Below are positions 1-6,778 of a stretch of DNA of 12,937 nucleotides, piece by piece. The notes beneath the pieces were generated by a model that saw only the letters and a program-made list of their open reading frames with translations, was not told where the DNA came from and did no database searches. Each line of letters starts with the position of its first letter. Positions within the stretch are counted from its first letter, which is position 1. A program made the translations under genes and the position numbers. The DNA is from DATKEU01 sp036493295 (GTDB lineage Bacteria; Myxococcota_A; Polyangia; Fen-1088): assembly GCA_036493295.1 (NCBI GenBank), contig DASXQB010000141.1, positions 1-12,937 on the forward strand, given 5' to 3'.

Positions 1-1
1 C

Positions 2-2350
2 GCCACCTCAGGAGCGCCGGACCTGCCAGCCATCGGAACGGGGACGATGGATCTTCCGCTCACCCAATTCGTGAATCCGTTCATTGGTACGCAGGCGGCG
101 ACCAACACCTTGGAGGCCGGCAACACGACGCCCGCGGCGATGGTGCCGTTCGGAATGGTGCAGCTTGGCCCGGATACCACCAGCGACAGCGGCGGTTATC
201 GTTACAACCAGAGCACGCTGTCCGAGTTCAGCATGACCCGCTATAGCGGGCGCGCGTTTGCGAGCTGGCTGGACGTCGGCATCATGCCGACCACCGGATT
301 CAATTCTGTCCAGCCGTCGCCGGGGACCAACTGGAGCAGCTACAGCCAGACGTTCAAGCATGGCAGCCCGAACGAAGTCGCCACGGCCGGCTTTTATCAC
401 GTCCATCTCGACAGCAAGAACATCGACGTCGACCTGACCGCCACGGAACGAACCGGATTTGCCCGGTTCACTTTTCCCGCCGGCGCCGTCGCCAACGTGT
501 TCATCCGCGCGGCGCCCAGCGCCAATGGCGCCGCCGCCATCGTCGCCGCCGACACCGGGCTCACCATCGACGCGGCGAACAGGATGGTGACGGGCTCGGT
601 GAAGAACAACGGCAGCGTGACCTACAAAGTCTATTTCGCCCTGGTCTTCGACCGCGCCTGGACCGGGGGCGGAACCTGGAACGGCGCCACCAATCAACCG
701 AACAATTGGAGCTCGGGCAACGGATCGCAGGTGGGTGGATGGCTGAACTTCGACACGCAGACGAATCCCGTGGTGCAGGCCAAGATCGGGATCTCGTTTG
801 TCAGCGTGGCCAATGCGCAGAGCAATCTGGCGTTGGAAAATGATCCGACACAGTGGGCGGCGCCGGCCGACTTCGACACCGTCAAGGCGAAGGCAGAAGC
901 GGCGTGGAATGCGCGCCTCAACGCCGTTCAGGTCAGTGGCGGATCGACGGACGAACTGACGACGTTCTACACCGCGCTTTATCACGCGCACATTCATCCG
1001 AATATTTTCAGCGATGCAAACGGGCAATATCTGGGCTTCGACGACAAAGTCCACGATGCAACGGCCGGACATCGCCAGTTTCACAACATCGCCGGCTGGG
1101 ACATTTCACGGACCCAGTCCGCGTTCCTGGGCATGTTGGCGCCGGCCGAGGCGGCCGACGTCGCGAATTCGCTGGCCAATGACACTGCCCAGGACACCGC
1201 GCCCGCCTGCTTGCCGCGCTGGCAGCAGGCGGCCAGCGACTCGCGCGGCATGATCGGCGACGGCGGGTCGATCATCGCCGCCAACATCGCGGCCTATATC
1301 GGCACCACCGGCTACGACACCGATCACCTCTTGACGGGCATGTACAACGGCGCCACCGACCCCACCGCAAAGTCGAGAGGCCAGCTCTGTCGCGAGGGAT
1401 TGAGTGGATATCTGTCGAAAGGATACGTCGGCCTGGACACCGTCGGTGGCGCGGCGTCCATCACGCTCGAATATGCGCACACCGACTTCGCGATCGCGCA
1501 GTTTGCAAAGACATTGGGCGACACGGCGAAGTTCGACGCCATGATGACCGCGTCGAGACGCTGGAAGAACCTGTGGAAGGCCGACGCCGCCGCGCTCAGC
1601 CCGCGAACCTTCACCGGCTATCTGGTACCGCGCAACGCTGACGGAAGCTTCGTGGCCGGCTGGGACCCGACGGTCAGTGGTCCGCTGACCAACGACGAAT
1701 GGTTCCGCGAAGGAAACGGATCGCAATATCTTTGGATGGTCGAGCACGATCGGGCCAGTCTGGTGGATCTGCTCGGAGGCCGGGCGGCGACCGCGGCGCG
1801 TTTGCAGGATCATTTCGGGCTGCCGACCGACAGCGACGCCGCGCGCAGCGTGAACGCCCTCATCAATCACACCGTGCACGCTTATCTCGGTAACGAGCCC
1901 GGTGAATTGACGCCGCAGATGTACGCGTACGTCGGCCAGCCGAACCGCGGCGCCGAGGTGTGGCGACGGATGCTGGTTCATTGGTATCTCGATGCGCCCA
2001 CCGGCAATCCGGCCAATGACGACGGCGGCTCGATGGGTTCGTGGGTGGTCATGGCGTCGCTGGGGATCAATCACGCCATTCCCGGCGTCGCCGGATTCGT
2101 GATTGGCAGCCCGCGGTTCCCATCGGCGATCGTGCGAATGGCCGCAGGCACGTTGATGATCCATGCGCCCGATGCCAGCGACGCGAACCTCTACGTCCAA
2201 AACGTGAAGTGGAACGGCTCGCCGTATCAAAGCACCTGGCTGCCCTGGGACCTGATCAAAAGCGGTGGTGCGCTGGATTTCGTCGTCAGCGGCGATGCCA
2301 CCAGCGCCTGGGGCACGGCCGACGACGACGCCCCGCCGTCGTTCCCGTGA
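2..2350 (+). CDS. GH92 family glycoside hydrolase (alpha-mannosidase-like), 5' end outside window
   Basis: GH92 enzymes are mostly exo-acting, calcium-dependent alpha-mannosidases working outside the cytoplasm; substrate here is inferred. The frame is open to the window edge, with a Gly/Ala/Pro/Thr-rich stretch before the first ATG at 47. I therefore read the gene as starting upstream, probably with a secretion signal. Numbering from the ATG at 47, family landmarks are VNPFIGT (9-15), PFGMVQLGPDT, W351-D352 (GWDISRTQ), YHAHIHPNIFSD, GNEP with the likely general acid Glu617, and the acidic pair in NDDGGSMGSW (Asp658/Asp659). About 780 residues are visible, a full catalytic unit. The FSMTRYSG segment (Arg65) differs from the FSHTHLSG usual in the family, so this is a divergent subgroup and specificity is uncertain. 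It stops 8 bp before the convergent esterase stop codon. Confidence 0.92.
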   Translation, partial: ATSGAPDLPAIGTGTMDLPLTQFVNPFIGTQAATNTLEAGNTTPAAMVPFGMVQLGPDTTSDSGGYRYNQSTLSEFSMTRYSGRAFASWLDVGIMPTTGFNSVQPSPGTNWSSYSQTFKHGSPNEVATAGFYHVHLDSKNIDVDLTATERTGFARFTFPAGAVANVFIRAAPSANGAAAIVAADTGLTIDAANRMVTGSVKNNGSVTYKVYFALVFDRAWTGGGTWNGATNQPNNWSSGNGSQVGGWLNFDTQTNPVVQAKIGISFVSVANAQSNLALENDPTQWAAPADFDTVKAKAEAAWNARLNAVQVSGGSTDELTTFYTALYHAHIHPNIFSDANGQYLGFDDKVHDATAGHRQFHNIAGWDISRTQSAFLGMLAPAEAADVANSLANDTAQDTAPACLPRWQQAASDSRGMIGDGGSIIAANIAAYIGTTGYDTDHLLTGMYNGATDPTAKSRGQLCREGLSGYLSKGYVGLDTVGGAASITLEYAHTDFAIAQFAKTLGDTAKFDAMMTASRRWKNLWKADAAALSPRTFTGYLVPRNADGSFVAGWDPTVSGPLTNDEWFREGNGSQYLWMVEHDRASLVDLLGGRAATAARLQDHFGLPTDSDAARSVNALINHTVHAYLGNEPGELTPQMYAYVGQPNRGAEVWRRMLVHWYLDAPTGNPANDDGGSMGSWVVMASLGINHAIPGVAGFVIGSPRFPSAIVRMAAGTLMIHAPDASDANLYVQNVKWNGSPYQSTWLPWDLIKSGGALDFVVSGDATSAWGTADDDAPPSFP

Positions 2351-2358
2351 ATTTTTGC

Positions 2359-3276
2359 TCAGCGCCGGGCGTGCCTGGCGAAGAAGTTCCAGATGACGAC
2401 GCCCGCGTCGAAGTCGCGCGCCGTGTTCCCGCGGCGCACGGTCCACGCGCCGCCCGGCCAGGTGTGGCCGCCGCCCTCGATCGTGTAGAACGCGACCTCG
2501 GCGCCGGCGGCGCACGAGGGGAACGTCTGGACGCGCGTCCTGGTACCGTCGCCCGGATCGAGATCCGGAAGCGCCGAGAGCAGCGGCACCGTCGCACAGC
2601 CGTCGCGCCGCGCCCACGCCGCGACGCCCGCCGTGATCGACGGATCGAACGGAACGACGCGATCGGCGGTGCCGTGCATCCCGAGGAGCGAGACCGGCGC
2701 GCCGTCCGCGCAGGCGCGCGCGACGTCGGGCGGCATGCCACCGGAGATAGGCGCGATGGCCGCGACGAGATCGGGGCGCTCGCACGCGAGGCGGTAGACC
2801 ATGGCGGCGCCGTTCGAGTGCCCCGTCGCGAAGACGCGCCGCCGGTCGACGCCGAGCTCGGCGACCAGCGCGTCGACCAGCCGCGCGACGAAGGTGACGT
2901 CGTCCGGAAGGGAGGCGCCCGGCGCGGGGCGGACCCAGCCGTCGTTCCAGCGGCGCGGCTCGCCGAGCGCCTCGGGGTAGGCGACGACGGCACCGTCGCG
3001 GTCGGCGCGCTCGTCGAAGGCGCCGCGCGTGCGGCGCTCGATCGATGCGCCCCGGCCGCCCCAGCCGTGCAGCACAAGCACCAGCGCGCGCCCGGGCTTG
3101 GCGGCGCCCGTCGCGTGCAGCAGATAGGTCCGGGTGACGCCGTCGACGACGAGCTGGCGTTCCAGCGTGCCGCTGAGCGGTCGCGACCCGACGTAGCGCC
3201 ACGTCCCGACGCCGATGAGCGCCACGACGGCAACGCGAAGCCCGCTGCGCGCGATCTTTTTTGGCAAAGACGTCAT
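2359..3276 (-). CDS. LpqC / PHB-depolymerase-like alpha/beta-hydrolase esterase
   Basis: This is a 305-residue serine esterase of the polyhydroxybutyrate depolymerase/feruloyl esterase-like (LpqC) family, which cleaves ester bonds. The substrate cannot be read from sequence. Visible features are an N-terminal basic stretch and hydrophobic segment (about 12-28, signal or anchor, no clear cleavage motif), the oxyanion-side HGWGG (70-74), the nucleophile elbow GHSNG with Ser154, Asp205 in HGTAD, and His271 in GGGHTWPGG. The catalytic triad is thus complete. I chose the ATG at 3276; a TTG at 3300 is also in frame, and neither has a convincing Shine-Dalgarno. It lies 41 bp after the aldo/keto reductase on the same strand, so co-transcription is likely. 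It is visibly richer in GC and Arg/Ala than its neighbours. Confidence 0.87.
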   Translation of the reverse strand: MTSLPKKIARSGLRVAVVALIGVGTWRYVGSRPLSGTLERQLVVDGVTRTYLLHATGAAKPGRALVLVLHGWGGRGASIERRTRGAFDERADRDGAVVAYPEALGEPRRWNDGWVRPAPGASLPDDVTFVARLVDALVAELGVDRRRVFATGHSNGAAMVYRLACERPDLVAAIAPISGGMPPDVARACADGAPVSLLGMHGTADRVVPFDPSITAGVAAWARRDGCATVPLLSALPDLDPGDGTRTRVQTFPSCAAGAEVAFYTIEGGGHTWPGGAWTVRRGNTARDFDAGVVIWNFFARHARR

Positions 3277-3317
3277 TCTCTGTGGCCGCTCGGCAGGCAA
3301 GAGGACCGTCGACGCGA

Positions 3318-4205
3318 TTAACGGCGCTTGAAGAAGTCGTAGCGTTCGGCGGCGGGCGCGATCCGTCGCTCCAGCGCCCGCCTCTGCTCGGCGGGCATGG
3401 TTTGAAAGTGGCGCGCCACGCTGAGGTTGGCCCGCACCTCGTCGACGGTCGAGCAGCCGATGATCACGGTGTCGGTGATCGACGCGGCGTAACGGATCAG
3501 CTCCGGTGGCTGGGCGGCTTCCAGCAGCTGTCCCGCCGCCAGCACCTTCATGCCGACCACGCCCATCCCCAGCCGTCGCGCCTGCGCCACCACCGTCGAG
3601 ATGAACGGCTGATGGCGCGGGTCCGCCGGGTTCACCGCGACCAGCACACTATCGAAAGGAAAGCGCCGCATGGCCTCCAGCAACACCGCCGGATCGTGAT
3701 GGCCGGTCAGCCCGACAAAACGGATCCGCCCGTCTGCCTTCGCTTCTGCGGCTGCCGCCATCGCGCCGTCGTGGCCAAACAGAACGTCCAGCTCGGCGAG
3801 GTCGCGCAGGTCGTGCATCTGCCATAAATCCAGATGGTCGGTGCCCAGGCGCCGCAGCGAATCGTCCAGCAAGCGCAGCGCCGGCGCGCGACGGCGTTCA
3901 TGCGTCTTCGACGCGAGAAAGACACCTTCGCGGGCTCCTTTGCCGGCGGCGCGGAACGCTTCGCCGTAATAATCCTGGCTCTGCTGATAGGCGGGCGCGG
4001 TGTCGCAATAGCGCACGCCGAGTCGCAACGCCTCCAGGATGACGGGGACTGCCTCGCGCGCACGGCCGGTGGTGCGCAAGATCCCTTCCCCGCCCAGGGA
4101 GACCGGCAGCACCGTCGCGCCGGTGCGACCCAGCAGGCGCACCTGATCCGCCGACAGGCCATCAACGGCCGACAGGAAATCCGCGGGTTGTGATTCGATG
4201 CTCAT
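3318..4205 (-). CDS. aldo/keto reductase
   Basis: This is a 295-residue cytoplasmic NAD(P)H-dependent oxidoreductase of the aldo/keto reductase superfamily, a TIM barrel that typically reduces aldehydes or ketones. The catalytic tetrad is intact: Asp68 (CDTA), Tyr73 five residues later as expected, Lys100 (ASKT) and His131 (WQMHD). The late cofactor region is represented by TVIIGCSTVDEVRANL. The physiological substrate is not predictable. I chose the ATG at 4205 because AGGA (positions 4216-4213) sits 7 bases upstream, and because the longer reading from 4253 lacks such a site and would run into the divergent promoter region. It probably heads a two-gene transcript with the esterase and is divergent from the cyclic-nucleotide-binding gene. 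Confidence 0.93.
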   Translation of the reverse strand: MSIESQPADFLSAVDGLSADQVRLLGRTGATVLPVSLGGEGILRTTGRAREAVPVILEALRLGVRYCDTAPAYQQSQDYYGEAFRAAGKGAREGVFLASKTHERRRAPALRLLDDSLRRLGTDHLDLWQMHDLRDLAELDVLFGHDGAMAAAAEAKADGRIRFVGLTGHHDPAVLLEAMRRFPFDSVLVAVNPADPRHQPFISTVVAQARRLGMGVVGMKVLAAGQLLEAAQPPELIRYAASITDTVIIGCSTVDEVRANLSVARHFQTMPAEQRRALERRIAPAAERYDFFKRR

Positions 4206-4212
4206 CCGACGA

Positions 4213-4216
4213 TCCT
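4213..4216 (-). promoter_or_regulatory. ribosome binding site deciding the aldo/keto reductase start
   Basis: On the minus strand AGGA lies 7 bases before the ATG at 4205. It supports this start over an upstream in-frame start at 4253. Confidence 0.55.
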
Positions 4217-4272
4217 GCTCTCGAAGCGCCTTCGCGGGAAGGGCATCTCGCAAAGCTCGCCGGCCAGATGGA

Positions 4273-4305
4273 CCGAAATTTTTTTCGGCGTTACCGTATT
4301 TTCGG
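4273..4305. promoter_or_regulatory. AT-rich inverted repeats in divergent AKR/cNMP-binding promoter region
   Basis: Two related palindromes stand out in otherwise GC-rich DNA. At 4273-4288 CCGAAA and TTTCGG flank four T residues (perfect 6-bp arms). At 4294-4305 the shorter CCG-TATTTT-CGG repeats the same pattern. They lie directly before the preferred ATG of the cyclic-nucleotide-binding gene and between two divergent transcripts, so an operator or promoter element is plausible. The alternative is that they are coding, if the gene starts at 4190 or 4268. No protein known to bind this motif is suggested by the sequence. Confidence 0.35.
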
Positions 4306-4306
4306 G

Positions 4307-4834
4307 ATGGCGACTCTCATCATGCAGGCGGTTGGGCAAGGCGGCGGCGGTGACGTCCTGGGCCGGGTTCCCATTTTCGCCGGCCTCGCCGAACAGCACC
4401 TCGACTGGATCATCGCCGCCGGCACGCTGGGCGAGGTCGCCTCCGGCGAGCGGGTGGTCAGCGAGGGCGAGCCGGCCAAGAGCCTGTTCGTCGTGTGTCA
4501 GGGCGAGCTGGAGGTTTGCAAGTGCGGAAGCCACGGCGCGGAAATCCGGCTGGCCGTGCTGCGCGCCGGGGATTGCGTGGGCGAGATGTCACTCATCGAC
4601 ATCCAACCGCGTTCGGCTACCGTGCGCGCGCTGACCCCGACGGTGTTGTTCTGCCTCAGCCACGCTCAGATCGCCCGGCTTTACCATTCGCACTCAGACG
4701 TCTACTTGATGCTGGTGCTCAACATCGCGCGGGAGATCAGCCGGCGCTTGCGCGTCGCCGATCAGGCTCTGGCGATGATGGGCGTCTCGATCAACGAGAT
4801 GTGGCAGAACGAGACGCGCCCATCGTTGACCTGA
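4307..4834 (+). CDS. stand-alone cyclic nucleotide-binding (Crp/cNMP-BD) protein
   Basis: This 175-residue cytoplasmic protein consists of one cyclic-nucleotide-binding domain. It begins with the typical VPIFAGLAEQHLD helix (21-33). The phosphate-binding cassette GEMSLIDIQPRSATVRA holds Glu93, Arg102 and Ser103, the positions that contact ribose and cyclic phosphate in CRP, so cAMP or cGMP binding is plausible. The protein ends shortly after the long C-helix (about 133-158) and has no helix-turn-helix, so it is not a CRP-type DNA-binding regulator on its own and probably works through a partner. The start is uncertain: ATG 4307 keeps the AT-rich repeats non-coding; ATG 4268 or an upstream start at 4190 (overlapping the divergent reductase start) would add 13 or 39 residues. 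It is followed after 37 bp by the HD/LuxR gene, suggesting an operon. Confidence 0.85.
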   Translation: MATLIMQAVGQGGGGDVLGRVPIFAGLAEQHLDWIIAAGTLGEVASGERVVSEGEPAKSLFVVCQGELEVCKCGSHGAEIRLAVLRAGDCVGEMSLIDIQPRSATVRALTPTVLFCLSHAQIARLYHSHSDVYLMLVLNIAREISRRLRVADQALAMMGVSINEMWQNETRPSLT

Positions 4835-4871
4835 AAGCGTCATTGATGACGGCAACGGCAGGGCCGGGTTG

Positions 4872-6398
4872 ATGCGTCTTGCGGAGGCAATTGGCGCCCT
4901 GGCGTTGGCCGCGGATCTCTCCAACGGCTTGGCGGTAGAGAAGAGCCTGCGCACGGTGATCGTCGCCGCGCGTTTGGCCCGGTTGATCGCCGGGGATCGC
5001 GACGCTGCGACGGTGTACTGGGTCAGCGTGCTGCGCGCGGTGGGATGCCTGGGCTTCGCGCCGGAACAAGCTGGTTTTTCGGCGGGCGACGACAACAGCA
5101 TGCGGAAGTCGATGGCGTTCGCGGATTTCTCGCGACCGCTGGACATCCTGAAGCGGGCCTCGCAAGGATTCGCCCCCGAAAGCAGGTTGGTGGATCGGGC
5201 AAGGGGCCTGTCGCAGTTTCTCAACCCGGACCTGGCGCGGCGCCATGCCCGATCGCACTGCGAGTCGGCGATGTTCTTCGCTCGGTCGGTGGGGATGCCG
5301 GAAGAAATTGCCGCCGCCTTGGACACCGCGGGCGAACGATTCGACGGCAAGGGCGTGCGGAAGATCGGTGGGGACGACTTGCCCTGGGCGGCGCGCATCG
5401 CGGACGTGGCGGACGTGCTGGAGCTATTCGCCTGGACCGGGGGCCTCGACGTTGCGCGCTCGATTCTGCTCGAGCGGCGCGGCCGCGCGTTGGACCCGGT
5501 GCTGGTCGACGCCGCCTTGGCCGAGATGCCAAGCCTGGTGAGCGCCTTGCGCGATTCGGTCTGGGAGGAGTACCTGGCTGCCGAACCCAAGCCCTGGCGC
5601 GACTCCGCCGACGACGCCGATCGCGGCCTGGTGGCGCTGGGCCGCTTCGGCGATCTGAAGAGTCTGTTCACGCTCAATCACAGCCGTCGCGTCACCGCCA
5701 TCGCCGAGGCCGCCGGGCGAGCGACGGGCCTCGGCGAGGAGGACTGTCTTCTGTTGCGGAGCGCGGGCGCCGTGCACGATCTCGGGCGCGTGGCCATCGC
5801 CACCGGAACCTGGGACAAGAAAGGCACGCTGAACGCCGTCGAATGGCAGCGCGTGCGATCCCACAGCCACCACACCGAGACCATCTTGCGCGGCGCCGGC
5901 CTGGGCAAGCTGGCCGACATCGCCGGCGCAACCCACGAGCGCGGCCGAGGCGTCGGTTACCATCGCGGCGTTCCACTGGAGACGGTGCCGTTGCTGGGCC
6001 GGATCGTCGCCGCGGCGGACGTGATGGCCGCTTTGGGCGAGGAGCGCCCGCATCGCGGTCCCCTCGGCGACGCGCACGCGGCGAAGCAGCTGCGCTCGAT
6101 GGTGGAGGAAGGCGTGCTGGACGCGCGCGCCGCCCAGTCAGTGTTGGAAGCGCGAAACGCGCCGAATATGCGCAAGCGGACCTGGCCCGGCGGGCTGTCC
6201 GACCGAGAGGTCGAGGTCGTGCGTTTGGTGGCGGTGGGGCGAACCAACCGGGAAATTGGCGGCCTGCTCGGCATGTCACCGCGCACGGCGCAAAAGCACG
6301 TGATGAACGTCTACGACAAGACCGGGCTCGAAAGCCGCGCTGGTCTCGCACTCTATGCCATCGAGCACGGACTGCTGGACGCCGCCCCGCGAGCCTGA
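4872..6398 (+). CDS. tandem HD-GYP-like protein with C-terminal LuxR-type HTH
   Basis: This 508-residue predicted cytoplasmic regulator has three parts. The N-terminal half (about 1-200) resembles a degenerate HD-GYP module, with HARSHCESA (125-133) and ERFDGKG (155-161) instead of full metal-binding motifs. The central domain (about 265-415) is closer to an active HD-GYP phosphodiesterase: H270, H302-D303 (HDLGR), H331, H355 in THERGRG, and D383. However, the signature GYP is GYH (362-364) and the HH pair is TH. The C-terminus (about 440-500) is a LuxR/GerE helix-turn-helix with LSDREVEVV, GRTNREIGGLLGMS and TAQKHV. Related tandem HD plus LuxR proteins occur in actinobacteria and myxobacteria. 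Ligand (for example cyclic di-GMP) and DNA targets are unknown. The ATG at 4872 is preceded by a weak AGGG; a TTG sits one codon upstream. It lies between the cNMP-binding gene and the DUF4242 gene. Confidence 0.88.
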   Translation: MRLAEAIGALALAADLSNGLAVEKSLRTVIVAARLARLIAGDRDAATVYWVSVLRAVGCLGFAPEQAGFSAGDDNSMRKSMAFADFSRPLDILKRASQGFAPESRLVDRARGLSQFLNPDLARRHARSHCESAMFFARSVGMPEEIAAALDTAGERFDGKGVRKIGGDDLPWAARIADVADVLELFAWTGGLDVARSILLERRGRALDPVLVDAALAEMPSLVSALRDSVWEEYLAAEPKPWRDSADDADRGLVALGRFGDLKSLFTLNHSRRVTAIAEAAGRATGLGEEDCLLLRSAGAVHDLGRVAIATGTWDKKGTLNAVEWQRVRSHSHHTETILRGAGLGKLADIAGATHERGRGVGYHRGVPLETVPLLGRIVAAADVMAALGEERPHRGPLGDAHAAKQLRSMVEEGVLDARAAQSVLEARNAPNMRKRTWPGGLSDREVEVVRLVAVGRTNREIGGLLGMSPRTAQKHVMNVYDKTGLESRAGLALYAIEHGLLDAAPRA

Positions 6399-6460
6399 AC
6401 GGACGTTCCTTGGCCGGTTGGCGCATCGACCGCTCGACGGGACCGGTGCACCTTCGGAAC

Positions 6461-6467
6461 AAAGGAG
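6461..6467 (+). promoter_or_regulatory. strong Shine-Dalgarno of DUF4242 gene
   Basis: AAAGGAG lies 6 bases before the ATG at 6474, a near-perfect ribosome binding site. The two preceding genes of the cluster have only weak sites, so the DUF4242 protein may be made in excess over them. Confidence 0.75.
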
Positions 6468-6473
6468 ATCACC

Positions 6474-6758
6474 ATGGAAGACACCCTGAAGACCTACGTC
6501 GTCGAACGCCCGCTTGCTGGAGCCGGTCGGCTCTCAGCCCGGGATCTGCAAGGCCTGTCCGCCAAATCGAACGCCGTGATACGCGACCTCGGACCCGACG
6601 TGCAGTGGGTTCAAAGCTACGTCACCGGCGACAAGATCTATTGCGTGTACCGGGCCAAGGGACCGGACCTCATCCGCGAGCACGCCCGCTGCGGCGGCTT
6701 CCCCGTCGAGGCGATCAACCAGGTGGTCAGCATGATCGATCCCACCAGCGCCGCGTAA
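6474..6758 (+). CDS. DUF4242 domain protein (SCO4226-like, possible nickel binding)
   Basis: This 94-residue protein is one complete DUF4242 domain. Family hallmarks are TYVVERP at the first strand, LQGLSAKSNAVIRDLG (helix 25-40), VQWVQSYVTGDKIYCVY (43-59) and IREHARCGGFP (67-77), ending in MIDPT. The fold in this family is ferredoxin-like, and the characterised Streptomyces relative SCO4226 binds nickel. Whether this protein binds metal is inference: His70 and Cys73 in HARCGG are possible ligands. There is no signal peptide, so it should be cytoplasmic. It follows the HD/LuxR gene after 75 bp and probably ends the operon, though it could have its own promoter in that gap. It is convergent with the DUF3014 gene, whose stop is 20 bp away. 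Confidence 0.93.
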   Translation: MEDTLKTYVVERPLAGAGRLSARDLQGLSAKSNAVIRDLGPDVQWVQSYVTGDKIYCVYRAKGPDLIREHARCGGFPVEAINQVVSMIDPTSAA

Positions 6759-6778
6759 CCCGACGATGAGTCCGGCGA

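Noticed and set aside
8..1084. Minus-strand open frame opposite the start of the GH92 gene
   Set aside because: It is the antisense of clear GH92 motifs and gives no domain signal.
2363..2380. Hairpin near the convergent stop codons of mannosidase and esterase
   Set aside because: The stem has a G-T pair and a two-base loop, and the T-run lies on the wrong side for a terminator in either direction.
1106..3202. Very long open frame on the minus strand across the mannosidase and esterase genes
   Set aside because: Its product is a low-complexity Arg/Ala/Gly-rich string without recognisable domains, and it overlaps two genes with intact catalytic motifs. GC-rich DNA commonly leaves such frames open.
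2041..3321. Plus-strand open frame running antisense to the esterase
   Set aside because: Arg/Asp/Gly-rich composition and no motif, while the minus-strand frame holds a full Ser/Asp/His triad.
4190..4306. Longer N-terminus for the cyclic-nucleotide-binding protein
   Set aside because: It would overlap the divergent reductase start, cross the AT-rich repeats and add residues outside the domain; kept only as an alternative start.
6417..6451. Possible LuxR-type operator around ACCGGT before the DUF4242 gene
   Set aside because: Only a six-base palindrome with weak outer symmetry, expected by chance in GC-rich DNA.
5045..6769. Plus-strand 574-codon frame overlapping the HD/LuxR and DUF4242 genes
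   Set aside because: It is a frame-shifted shadow, Arg-rich, while the overlapping frames carry well-conserved domains.
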